From assembly GCA_029249445.1 (NCBI GenBank), contig JAQWHI010000003.1, positions 62,001 through 126,000 of the forward strand: a DNA stretch of 64,000 nucleotides, given 5' to 3'. Below, piece after piece: positions 1 to 7,992 of this stretch. The stretch is from Crocinitomicaceae bacterium. Lineage in GTDB: Bacteria; Bacteroidota; Bacteroidia; Flavobacteriales_D; Crocinitomicaceae. The notes beneath the pieces are model-generated. The model was given only the letters and a program-made list of their open reading frames with translations. It was not told the DNA's origin and did no database searches. The first letter of the stretch is position 1. The number at the start of each line of letters is the position of its first letter. A program made the translations under genes and the position numbers.

Positions 1-2
1 GA

Positions 3-119
3 AGAAAATTAGCTTTACCGAATTTCAATGCAACAGTCATTGATGAAGTTTCAATTCTTATTGCGAACAATAAAAATGAATCATTTAAATTGCTCATCGA
101 TACCATTCAATTGGTCTAA
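3..119 (+). CDS. C-terminal fragment of an unidentified protein (cut by window start)
   Basis: Frame 3 is open from the left edge to a TAA at 117-119 and encodes 38 residues (RKLALPNFNATVIDE...IDTIQLV). The other two forward frames stop early, so this is probably the 3' end of a gene starting outside the window. It ends 12 nt before the photolyase ATG, so the two may be co-transcribed. I do not recognise the family from this tail, and no domain can be assigned. Confidence 0.45.
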   Translation, partial: RKLALPNFNATVIDEVSILIANNKNESFKLLIDTIQLV

Positions 120-131
120 ATAGTATACGTT

Positions 132-1421
132 ATGAAAACACCCATCTCGATTTTTTGGTTCCGCAGGGACATTCGTCTCCATGACAATACAGCGTTGAAT
201 GCTGCACTTTCGGAAAACAAAAATGTACTGCCGATCTTTATTTTCGATACGACCATATTGGAGGAACTACCGCAAGATGACGCGAGAGTATCATTTCTTC
301 ACAATTCCTTGAATTCCATTCACAACGAATTGAAAAAGCATGGCGCTTCATTGAATTGTCTATTAGGGAAGCCAATCAAGGTTTGGAAGCAACTCGCGGA
401 TACATACGACATTCAAAATGTTTATTTCAACAAAGACTACGAACCTTATGCCAGAGAACGAGACAGTGCAGTGAGTTCTTTTTTATCAGACAGAGGTATC
501 AAGGTTCTTACATTTAAAGATCAAGTGATTTTCGAGGAAGGTGAAATTGTAAAAAATGATGGAAAACCATATACGGTATACACACCGTACAAAAACAAGT
601 GGTTGACAAAATTTTCAGATCAATACCATCCAGTAAAGTTGCAAATAGATCGCTTCTGGAAAACAACTTTTGACTTCCCAAGTCTAGAAGATATAAATTT
701 TCAAGAATCAAAAATTAGCGTTCCTACTTTTGATCTATCCGTTGTAAAAACCTATACTGAAACGCGCAATTTCCCTTGGCAAAAAGGTACCAGTTCAATT
801 AGTACGCACCTGCGTTTTGGAACTGTCAGTATTCGTGAAATTGTATCGAAACAGACCCCAGGATCTACATATCTTAACGAACTCATTTGGCGGGAGTTTT
901 TCATGCAAATCCTCTATCATTTCCCAAAATCAGCTCACTCGAATTTTAAAACCAAATACGATTTTGTAGAATGGCGCAACAATAAGTTAGAATTTGATAA
1001 ATGGTGCACAGGTCAAACAGGCTACCCCATTGTTGATGCTGGGATGCGTGAATTAAATGAAACAGGTTTAATGCACAATCGTGTAAGAATGATCACCGCA
1101 GGGTTTCTTTGTAAGCATCTTTTGATTGATTGGCGCTGGGGTGAGGCCTATTTTGCTAAAAAACTGCTTGATTTTGACCTCTCCTCGAACGTTGGAAACT
1201 GGCAATGGGCAGCAGGGACAGGGTGTGACTCTGCGCCATATTTTAGAATATTCAACCCCGCTGAACAACAAAAAAAATTCGATGCCAAGTACTACTATGT
1301 GAACAAATGGGTGCCTGACTTAAATTCCTTCGACTACCCAGCGCCAATCGTCGATCACAAAGTTGCCAGAGAGCGCGCACTCACCGCATACAAGAAAGGA
1401 TTGAGCCAGATTAAAATGTAA
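132..1421 (+). CDS. phrB: Deoxyribodipyrimidine photolyase / cryptochrome family (class I)
   Basis: FAD-dependent light-driven repair of UV-induced pyrimidine dimers, acting in the cytoplasm on DNA. The 429 residues fit class I photolyases. The N-terminal Rossmann-like antenna domain begins IFWFRRDIRLHDNTAL. The C-terminal FAD-binding domain has the conserved run WRWGEAYF, SSNVGNWQWAAGTG and DSAPYFRIFNP (about residues 330-380). The family also includes cryptochromes; the intact FAD-site signature and bacterial context favour a CPD photolyase, but CPD versus (6-4) specificity cannot be settled by eye. The stop overlaps the 3' end of the convergent acetyltransferase gene by 11 bp. A photolyase fits an organism living in sunlit water, as does the proteorhodopsin at 55.8-56.6 kb. 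Confidence 0.93.
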   Translation: MKTPISIFWFRRDIRLHDNTALNAALSENKNVLPIFIFDTTILEELPQDDARVSFLHNSLNSIHNELKKHGASLNCLLGKPIKVWKQLADTYDIQNVYFNKDYEPYARERDSAVSSFLSDRGIKVLTFKDQVIFEEGEIVKNDGKPYTVYTPYKNKWLTKFSDQYHPVKLQIDRFWKTTFDFPSLEDINFQESKISVPTFDLSVVKTYTETRNFPWQKGTSSISTHLRFGTVSIREIVSKQTPGSTYLNELIWREFFMQILYHFPKSAHSNFKTKYDFVEWRNNKLEFDKWCTGQTGYPIVDAGMRELNETGLMHNRVRMITAGFLCKHLLIDWRWGEAYFAKKLLDFDLSSNVGNWQWAAGTGCDSAPYFRIFNPAEQQKKFDAKYYYVNKWVPDLNSFDYPAPIVDHKVARERALTAYKKGLSQIKM

Positions 1422-1884
1422 GCTCCATATACCGCACTGTGGGGTCTGGATTATCATAATATGCGGGTATATCATCGAAGCCTAATTTCTCGTACAAAGC
1501 ATTTGCACTCTTGAGCTTTGACACTGTATCCAAACGCATTTTGACGTATCCCAGGTTCTTTGCAATTAAAATAATTTCGTCGCACAGACGGCGGCCGAAC
1601 CCGTCTCCTTGCAATTCTGGGGAAACATACAATCGTTTCATTTCACAAATTTCATCTGTAAGTCTCCGAATTCCAACTCCCCCAGCAATTGTATCGTTCA
1701 CTTTTAAATAGATAAAACAACCGCTTGAGCCACCATACATTTCATGGAACACTTCAAACTCTTTTTTCGTGTTTTGAAAATCGAGATTCATCCCCAACCA
1801 TTGAAAATAAGCTACTGTAAGCGACTTTGCGATGGCAAAATCTGCTGAGGTAGTGCATGTATATAACATAACATTGCTCGACAT
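1411..1884 (-). CDS. GNAT family N-acetyltransferase
   Basis: Probable acetyl-CoA-dependent N-acetyltransferase of 157 residues, a usual length for a single GNAT domain. The acetyl-CoA pyrophosphate loop (motif A, LQGDGFGRRL) lies near residue 93, after a predicted beta strand MKRLYVSPE. A later stretch SANALYEKLGFDDIPAYY is the typical motif B region. The substrate cannot be predicted. The gene lies just downstream of the mlaFE-like pair on the same strand (24-nt gap after mlaF), so it may be transcribed with it. Its 3' end overlaps that of the convergent photolyase gene. A second in-frame ATG five codons in is an alternative start. Confidence 0.88.
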   Translation of the reverse strand: MSSNVMLYTCTTSADFAIAKSLTVAYFQWLGMNLDFQNTKKEFEVFHEMYGGSSGCFIYLKVNDTIAGGVGIRRLTDEICEMKRLYVSPELQGDGFGRRLCDEIILIAKNLGYVKMRLDTVSKLKSANALYEKLGFDDIPAYYDNPDPTVRYMELTF

Positions 1885-1908
1885 GAATCTTTTTTTGAAG
1901 AAATAAAA

Positions 1909-2676
1909 TTAGCTTCTCGAGGCACGCATTGATGCACGAATCTCTTTCATGAAATCAGAAGCATATACAAAATCTAGTATTTCAGGATTGTCAGTCTTGA
2001 TAATTGAAGTTCGATCTCCCTCCCACCAGTTGCGGCCGTTGTGAATAAATAAAATCGTATCACCAATTTCGATAACCGAATTCATATCGTGCGTAATAAC
2101 AACAGTAGTGATGTCATACTCATAGGTGATTTCCCTAATTAAATTGTCTATGATAATTGCCGTTTTTGGATCCAGACCTGAATTCGGCTCATCACAGAAA
2201 AGGTACTTTGGTTTCATTGAGATGGCGCGCGCGATAGCAATACGTTTTTGCATCCCTCCTGAACATTCAGCTGGAAATAAAGCATTCGTTTCATTGAGGT
2301 TCACACGGTCCAAGCAAAAATTGACTCGATCCAATTTTTCTTTCTTCGTCATGTTGGTAAACATCGTTAAGGGAAACATCACATTATCCTCGACTGTCAT
2401 TGAATCAAACAAGGCTGAACCTTGAAATAACATACCTATTTCTTTCCTTACTGAAACTTTCTCTTTGCGATCCATTTCAGTGAAATTTCGGCCATTGTAT
2501 ATTACAGAGCCTGTATCTGGATCATGCAATCCAACAACACACTTGGTCAAAACTGATTTTCCTTGACCTGACTGTCCAATAATTAAGTTCACCTTCCCTT
2601 TTTCGAAAGTTGTTGTGATGTCATGCAAAACATGATTGTCACCAAAGGTCTTATTGATTCCTTCAACTGTAATCAT
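1909..2676 (-). CDS. mlaF: ABC transporter ATP-binding protein, MlaF-like
   Basis: ATPase subunit of an Mla/MCE-type lipid transporter of the inner membrane, which moves phospholipids between inner and outer membrane. The 255 residues contain Walker A GQSGQGKS (about residue 34), Q-loop region GMLFQGSALFDSMTV (typical of MlaF/Ttg2A), signature ECSGGMQKR and Walker B YLFCDEPNSGLDP, then an H-loop THD. It overlaps the permease gene by 4 nt (ATGA), so the two are translationally coupled. The MCE-domain substrate-binding subunit usual for such systems is not in this window. Confidence 0.93.
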   Translation of the reverse strand: MITVEGINKTFGDNHVLHDITTTFEKGKVNLIIGQSGQGKSVLTKCVVGLHDPDTGSVIYNGRNFTEMDRKEKVSVRKEIGMLFQGSALFDSMTVEDNVMFPLTMFTNMTKKEKLDRVNFCLDRVNLNETNALFPAECSGGMQKRIAIARAISMKPKYLFCDEPNSGLDPKTAIIIDNLIREITYEYDITTVVITHDMNSVIEIGDTILFIHNGRNWWEGDRTSIIKTDNPEILDFVYASDFMKEIRASMRASRS

Positions 2677-3446
2677 AGAAGAATCATTTGGGTCAAGAAG
2701 AAGTTTGCGATAAGTATTGCAATGCTACTTGTAACAACTGCTTTTGTTGCCGACTTCCCTACATCAATAGCTCCTCCTTTAGAATAATAGCCATAAAACG
2801 ATGCGATGGAAACAATCAAAAAGGCAAAAACAACGCCTTTTGTCAATGCATAAACAATATCGCCAAACTCGAACCATGAACGAATACCCAAAATGTATGT
2901 TTCAGTAGATGCAAGTCCACTCATAACTAACGAGAGCCAACCACCTACAAGACTTAGGCCAATTGAGAAAATAATAAGAACAGGGAAAAAGAAAACCGAT
3001 CCTAATATCTTTGGTAAAACGAGATGCGTGAGGCTATTCACACCCATAATTTCAAGTGCATCAATTTGTTCTGTCGTTTTCATGGTTCCAATTTCAGAAG
3101 CTACATTTGAACCTACTTTGCCCGCCAAAATTAAAGACATAATTGTAGGTGAAAACTCTAAAATGGTACTTGACCTTGTGATGAATCCAATTGTATATTC
3201 AGGCAATAATGGTGAATCCATATTTGACGCCGTTTGAAGAGCAATAACTCCTCCCATAAAAACAGACATCACACCAACAATCGGTATCGAATTGATTCCA
3301 ATTCGTTGAATTTCTTCAAACAAGCGAACGCGAAAAACACTCCATTTCTCAGGACGAGAAAATACAATTCGCAGCATGATCATGTATTTGCCGATATTTC
3401 TAAGAATGATTAGCACTACTGCTAAGTTAAGTGTATTTTTTTTCAT
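2673..3446 (-). CDS. mlaE: ABC transporter permease, MlaE family
   Basis: Integral membrane permease of an MlaE/YrbE family lipid transporter, 257 residues. It shows the family pattern: an amphipathic N-terminus, GVMSVFMGGVIALQTA, the conserved AGKVGSNVASEIGTMKTTEQIDALEIMGV cytoplasmic loop (given here only as a landmark near residues 107-136) and several hydrophobic segments to the C-terminus. It is first in a two-gene unit with mlaF. The substrate is inferred from family membership. The start lies about 60 nt from the divergent SprT-like gene, so the two share a promoter region. Confidence 0.92.
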   Translation of the reverse strand: MKKNTLNLAVVLIILRNIGKYMIMLRIVFSRPEKWSVFRVRLFEEIQRIGINSIPIVGVMSVFMGGVIALQTASNMDSPLLPEYTIGFITRSSTILEFSPTIMSLILAGKVGSNVASEIGTMKTTEQIDALEIMGVNSLTHLVLPKILGSVFFFPVLIIFSIGLSLVGGWLSLVMSGLASTETYILGIRSWFEFGDIVYALTKGVVFAFLIVSIASFYGYYSKGGAIDVGKSATKAVVTSSIAILIANFFLTQMILL

Positions 3447-3471
3447 GACAATTTATTCTACATAAATTCAT

Positions 3472-3500
3472 TTGATTCGGCAATTTTATCTCTAATTTTG
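3472..3500 (+). promoter_or_regulatory. Bacteroidota-type promoter for the SprT-like gene
   Basis: TTG at 3472-3474, an 18-nt spacer and TAATTTTG at 3493-3500 match the Bacteroidota promoter pattern (TTG at -33, TAnnTTTG at -7). The inferred transcription start, a few bases after 3500, falls almost on the GTG start at 3508. Confidence 0.6.
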
Positions 3501-3507
3501 AATCCAA

Positions 3508-4125
3508 GTGAGTCGAAAAAAAGATCAATATAGAGCCGTTTTAGCGAAATATTTACACCCTCCTTTCATCGAGGTGGTTGTCAACTTATTGGTGAAGCAC
3601 CCCGTTAAATTTAAAATTGCAAAACCAAGAAAAACAAAATTAGGCGACTTTCGAGCAAATCGTGAGGGACTGCATCAAATCACTATTAATTCGGATCTCA
3701 ATCCGTATTCATTTTTGATTACGACAATTCACGAATTTGCGCACTTGGTTACATTTGAAGAACACATGCACCACGTGAAACCGCATGGTAAAGAATGGCA
3801 ACTCAACTACTCAAAAATGATCTACCCCATCATAGAGAGCGGAAACCTTCCATCTGACATTTCGAATGCACTTCTAGATTCACTAATCAGTGTCAAAGCA
3901 TCATCGTGTAGCGATCAAAATCTGTATCGTGTGCTTTTGAACTATGACAAACAAGAGGAAGGCATTCAACTCCTGGAGCAATTAGAGAGGAACAGTATCT
4001 TTCAATTGAATGGAAAGAATTTCACAAAAGGAAACCTTCGACGCACACGTTACGTATGCATTGATAACTCTAACAGTAAGCAATATCTAATCAGTGCACT
4101 TGCACAAGTGAAAAAAATAGAATGA
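3508..4125 (+). CDS. SprT-like zinc metalloprotein
   Basis: SprT/Spartan-like protein of 205 residues. The zinc-binding HExxH motif is visible as TTIHEFAHLVTF (about residues 72-83), followed by a further His-rich stretch HHVKPHGKEW that supplies the likely third ligand. Eukaryotic relatives cleave DNA-protein crosslinks; the bacterial role is not established. The start is GTG at 3508, supported by the promoter just upstream and by the lack of any other in-frame start before the conserved region. The stop overlaps the next gene by 4 nt (ATGA), suggesting coupled translation with manC, though the two functions are not obviously linked. Confidence 0.85.
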   Translation: MSRKKDQYRAVLAKYLHPPFIEVVVNLLVKHPVKFKIAKPRKTKLGDFRANREGLHQITINSDLNPYSFLITTIHEFAHLVTFEEHMHHVKPHGKEWQLNYSKMIYPIIESGNLPSDISNALLDSLISVKASSCSDQNLYRVLLNYDKQEEGIQLLEQLERNSIFQLNGKNFTKGNLRRTRYVCIDNSNSKQYLISALAQVKKIE

Positions 4126-5180
4126 AAGATAATTATAGCATAATTATGGCTGGTGGTATAGGAAGTCGTTTCTGGCCCATGTCAACACCTGAAACACCAA
4201 AACAATTTTTGGACATCCTCGGTTTGGGCAAATCATTAATTCAAATGACTTACGAACGACTGTTGCACATTTCGCCCGTCGAAAATATATATATTGTAAC
4301 GAACACCGACTATAAACAGCAGGTGCTTGATCAATTGCCAGACTTACATCCGGATCAAGTATTGACAGAACCCCAGCGCAAAAATACAGCACCTTGTATC
4401 GCATACGCAGCAGCAAAAATTCACTCTTTAAATCCAAATGCAAAGCTGATTGTGTCTCCTGCAGATCATTTAATTGTTCAAGAAGAAAACTTTGCGGAAA
4501 CAATTCGCACAGCTCTTGTGGCTGCAGGAAATGGAAGAATTGCTACAGTTGGTATTCGTCCCACCCGCCCTGACACCGGCTATGGATACATTGAATTTAA
4601 TGCTTCAATCGCGTCTACACCAAACAGTATTATTGCCGTAGACCAGTTTCGAGAGAAACCAGACTTAACCACTGCCGAGTCTTTCCTAAATGCGGGTAAC
4701 TTCTATTGGAATTCAGGTATTTTTATTTGGAAATCCGAGACTGTGTTAAAAGCACTCGAAGAGTTTCAACCTGATTTATACAACTTGTTTGCAAAAGATT
4801 TAAGTTTTTATAATTCAGCAAAGGAACAAGAAAATGTAAATCGTTGTTTTGAACAATGCGAGGATATTTCAATCGATTTTGCTGTGATGGAGCACGCCAA
4901 AAACATCGACGTAGTTCTTTCTAATTTCGATTGGTCTGACCTTGGAACTTGGGGAAGTTTAAATTCACACCTCACGCACGATAACAAAGGAAATTCGATA
5001 ATTGGTTCGAATACACACCTGTTTAATTCGGAGGATTGTATTATTAATCTGGAGGACGATACTACCGCAGTGGTAGATGGTTTGAAGGGATACATTGTAA
5101 TCCAATCTGGAAAACGCTTAATGATATTAAAAAAAGAAAATGAGCAGGCACTAAAAGAATTTGTCAAGGCGACAAAATAA
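4122..5180 (+). CDS. manC: Mannose-1-phosphate guanylyltransferase
   Basis: Makes GDP-mannose from mannose-1-phosphate and GTP for polysaccharide and glycoprotein sugars. The 352-residue protein is the short, single-domain form without the phosphomannose isomerase domain. The nucleotide-binding signature GGIGSRFWPMSTPETPKQFL is near the N-terminus. Further family blocks are TEPQRKNTAPCIAYAA, SPADHLI, GYGYIEF, EKPD and NAGNFYWNSGIFIWK, and the metal-site region NFDWSDLGTWGSL. It overlaps the SprT-like gene by 4 nt. GDP-mannose could feed cell-surface glycan synthesis along with the neuB/neuC genes, but there is no local glycosyltransferase cluster. Confidence 0.95.
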   Translation: MKDNYSIIMAGGIGSRFWPMSTPETPKQFLDILGLGKSLIQMTYERLLHISPVENIYIVTNTDYKQQVLDQLPDLHPDQVLTEPQRKNTAPCIAYAAAKIHSLNPNAKLIVSPADHLIVQEENFAETIRTALVAAGNGRIATVGIRPTRPDTGYGYIEFNASIASTPNSIIAVDQFREKPDLTTAESFLNAGNFYWNSGIFIWKSETVLKALEEFQPDLYNLFAKDLSFYNSAKEQENVNRCFEQCEDISIDFAVMEHAKNIDVVLSNFDWSDLGTWGSLNSHLTHDNKGNSIIGSNTHLFNSEDCIINLEDDTTAVVDGLKGYIVIQSGKRLMILKKENEQALKEFVKATK

Positions 5181-5204
5181 CATTACTGACCTGCTCAAAG
5201 TATA

Positions 5205-5930
5205 CTATTTTTGCGCTTTTAATTGTGCCGCTTTCCACGAGCGATACAAATCGAAATAACTTTTAGACTCCATAACTACGACGCCACCAAGCGTATCTCC
5301 GTACTTTGCAGGCAAACCACCTGTATACAATTGCATTCTTCCAATTGAGACCGAAGGAACCGATCCTGCATCTCGAGTTTTCACCCCATCAATCAGGTAA
5401 ATCATGTCTCCTTTTCGAGCCCCTCGAAATACAAGTTCTCCGTCCTCTGATTGACGCACATCGCTCGACATGCTCGTAACTAATTTTTTAATGTCAAATT
5501 TTACAGGGCTTCTTTCAATTTCTTCAGAGGTCAAGCTCAGGGTTGGTATATTTCCATCAATCAACTTTAGGCCACGATCAACAGTGATTATTACCGCTTT
5601 TTTCTCGACTGTTGATGAAACAAATGGAACTACTCCAATGTTGTCGAACCCGTCAATCGGAATATTTACGAGAATTGACGGCATTGTATCTTTGCCCTTA
5701 CGAATAATTAACTCGTACATCCCTGAAGGAATTGCACTCAGCCTAAATCGACCATCTACATCTGTTGTCGTCTGATATCGCGCTCCGTTGTCGTCGATAA
5801 ATACATGTGCGCCAAACATACCTGACTCATCTGAATTGTGCACTTCACCTATAACTTCTCCCAACGCTGTTTGGGCATAGATTGACCCCACACTTAATAA
5901 GGTTACAATTGCAAGCATTACATTTTTCAT
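5205..5930 (-). CDS. Carboxypeptidase-regulatory-like plus TonB plug domain protein without a barrel
   Basis: Predicted exported protein of 241 residues. A signal peptide covers residues 1-19 (MKNVMLAIVTLLSVGSIYA). A carboxypeptidase-D regulatory-like beta domain follows (about 22-100; GEVIGEVHNSDESGM, TDVDGRFRLSAIPSGMYEL). A region resembling the plug domain of SusC/TonB-dependent receptors comes next (about 130-225; DIYLIDG-type motif MIYLIDGVKTRD, then GGLPAKYGDTLGGVVVME). The protein stops there, with no room for the 22-strand barrel. It may be a stand-alone plug protein, known in Bacteroidota but of unclear role, or a stably truncated receptor. It is convergent with manC. Confidence 0.7.
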   Translation of the reverse strand: MKNVMLAIVTLLSVGSIYAQTALGEVIGEVHNSDESGMFGAHVFIDDNGARYQTTTDVDGRFRLSAIPSGMYELIIRKGKDTMPSILVNIPIDGFDNIGVVPFVSSTVEKKAVIITVDRGLKLIDGNIPTLSLTSEEIERSPVKFDIKKLVTSMSSDVRQSEDGELVFRGARKGDMIYLIDGVKTRDAGSVPSVSIGRMQLYTGGLPAKYGDTLGGVVVMESKSYFDLYRSWKAAQLKAQK

Positions 5931-6019
5931 ACTGTTTGATTTAATTGGTTTCTATCTAAAAGATGATGCTAACTTTCAATTTCCATAAAACATACACGTA
6001 TTGTGAAATTAAGGCCTAT

Positions 6020-6049
6020 AAAAAAGGCCACTCAATGTGAGTAGCCTTT
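6020..6049 (-). terminator. Rho-independent terminator after fabD
   Basis: Arms 6023-6034 and 6038-6049 pair with one mismatch around a short loop. On the minus strand the stem is followed by a run of T. It lies 21 bp beyond the fabD stop. Confidence 0.8.
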
Positions 6050-6070
6050 AGTGTATGTATGAAAATGGAA

Positions 6071-6964
6071 CTAATTTAGATCCGTCAATTCAGCACTAGC
6101 TGTTGGGAATTTTCGGTCTACTTTTTTGAACAGTCCTTGCAGGACTTTACCCGGACCTACTTCTACAACTTCTTCAGCTCCATCGGCAATCATTGCATGC
6201 ATTATTTGTGTCCAGCGAACAGGTGCAGTCAACTGTGCCACCAAATTCTTTTTAATTTCTGAGGGATCAATTACAGCTTTTGCTACAACATTTTGATATA
6301 CTGGGCAGGTTGGAGTATCGAATCTAGTTGCCTCAATAGCCGCAGCAAGTTCCTCTCTTGCTGGCTCCATCAAGGGCGAATGAAAAGCACCACCTACAGG
6401 AAGGATTAAAGCTCGTCGCGCTCCAGCCTCTGTTGCCAGTTCACATGCCTTTTCGACAGCGGGAACTGCTCCAGAAATAACCAATTGACCGGGACAATTG
6501 TAGTTTGCTGCAACAACAACACCATCAACTTTGGCACACAACGATTCAACGACATCATCATCCAATCCTAAAATTGCTGCCATGGTAGAAGGTTGATTTT
6601 CACATGCTGCTTGCATTGCAAGAGCGCGTTTCGAGACAAGCCTTAAACCATCCTCAAAACTCAGAGCCTTGTTTGCTACTAAGGAAGAGAACTCGCCCAA
6701 AGAATGTCCCGCGACCATGTTTGGTTTGAAGCCGTCACCCAAACAAGCTGCCAATATTGTAGAGTGCAAAAATATAGCCGGTTGTGTAACTTTGGTTTCT
6801 TTCAACTCATCCGCAGATCCTTCGAACATAATTTTTGTGATGTCAAATCCCAAAATCTCATTCGCGCGATTGAACATTTCTTTTGCTGTATCAGAATTGT
6901 CATAAAGGTCTTTACCCATCCCTGAAAATTGGGCACCTTGACCAGGAAAAACATATGCTTTCAT
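6071..6964 (-). CDS. fabD: Malonyl-CoA:ACP transacylase
   Basis: Transfers malonyl groups from CoA to acyl carrier protein to supply fatty-acid elongation. The 297 residues match the family length. The active-site serine is in VAGHSLGEFSSL (about residue 90), with the oxyanion-loop signature FPGQGAQFSGMGKD at the N-terminus and the catalytic His in GGAFHSPLM (about residue 197). It stands alone on the minus strand with its own terminator. No fab gene is adjacent. Confidence 0.96.
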   Translation of the reverse strand: MKAYVFPGQGAQFSGMGKDLYDNSDTAKEMFNRANEILGFDITKIMFEGSADELKETKVTQPAIFLHSTILAACLGDGFKPNMVAGHSLGEFSSLVANKALSFEDGLRLVSKRALAMQAACENQPSTMAAILGLDDDVVESLCAKVDGVVVAANYNCPGQLVISGAVPAVEKACELATEAGARRALILPVGGAFHSPLMEPAREELAAAIEATRFDTPTCPVYQNVVAKAVIDPSEIKKNLVAQLTAPVRWTQIMHAMIADGAEEVVEVGPGKVLQGLFKKVDRKFPTASAELTDLN

Positions 6965-7097
6965 TTCATCGTTATTTTGGCGTAAAAATAGCGAAAGTTG
7001 TGAATCAAAAACAAAAATTAAACAACACGTGTTAATGGGTGAACAGGTAAGACCATTTTTATGCGTTTCTAAACGCTACACTCAGATCAAAAACGTT

Positions 7098-7912
7098 CTA
7101 TTCGTGGAGCACTAAATACGGTAAACGCGAAAGTTTTGTCATCTCCTTTGTGATACTTTTATGAAAAAGACGATCAAAAAATGTATGTTTCCGTGCAATC
7201 ATTGCGAGCATTTGTATCTCATTTCTTTCAGTAAAAGCCAAAATACCACGCACCACATCAGTATTCAGCTCACTACAAATCTCATGTTTTAATGTTAAAA
7301 CATATTGTGCAGTTTCATGTCCTCGGAGGCTTCATCATCATTTAATGTTTCATTTGATGTGTGAACATGAACAATCTTCAATTCAGCGTCTTGTTCTGAA
7401 ATAATGTCTATGAGTGGACTGAGGAATTGGACTTGTTCCATATGATGGTAATCAGCAGCAAGAGCTACTCGTTCAATCGAATGAAAAGCACTCCCTTCAG
7501 GAACTAACAATACTGGTAATTTAACATTTTTGATGATATCCAAAGCACTGCTTCCCATCACAAACCTTTCCAATGCTGAAAGCCCTTTGGTTCCTGCTAC
7601 AACGCAATACACTTTCTCATCCAATGTAATTTGTTCTATTACAGAAGCAATAGAACCATATAAGGAACGTGAATCAAGGGAGACACTAGGAAACTGTTCT
7701 GTTAAAGAATGTTCCAAAACCTTCAATCCTTTTATAGACTCTTTTCGCAATAAATCATTCATGGATACCACTACATTTGTAGTTGCCTTCAGCTCGACAA
7801 AGGAATTCACAATGATGTAATTTACTCCCTGTATTCCAAATAATTGAATCCCATACTCAATCGCATTTTTTGCATTCCGTGAGAAGTCAGTCGCTAAAAT
7901 TATCTTTTTCAT
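7098..7912 (-). pseudogene. Universal stress protein (UspA family), frameshifted
   Basis: Tandem UspA protein split by a -1 frameshift. The first frame (7295-7912 from the preferred ATG of MKKIILATDFS) covers the N-terminal Usp domain, including VAGTKGLSALERFVMGSSALDIIKN, and most of the second. It then runs into an unrelated short tail and a stop at 7295. A second minus frame takes over at about 7320 and ends at the TAG at 7098-7100. It encodes a typical Usp C-terminus (MLAMIARKHTFFDRLFH, then LSRLPYLVLHE). Joined, the product is about 271 residues, the normal length for this family in Bacteroidota. The break lies around 7320-7335. No homopolymer is there to suggest a simple read error, so it is a real mutation or an assembly error. 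The seven codons before MKKII are probably not translated. Confidence 0.8.
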
Positions 7913-7992
7913 ACAATTACTTATTGGCTTCATCTAAAATAAAGATGTACAGCTAAAAATCGAATGAGAAAAGTCAGATTTAAAAACGACTT

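Noticed and set aside
7060-7078. Small hairpin GCGTTT-CT-AAACGC near the end of the Usp gene as a terminator
   Set aside because: The stem is only 6 bp and no T-run follows on either strand.
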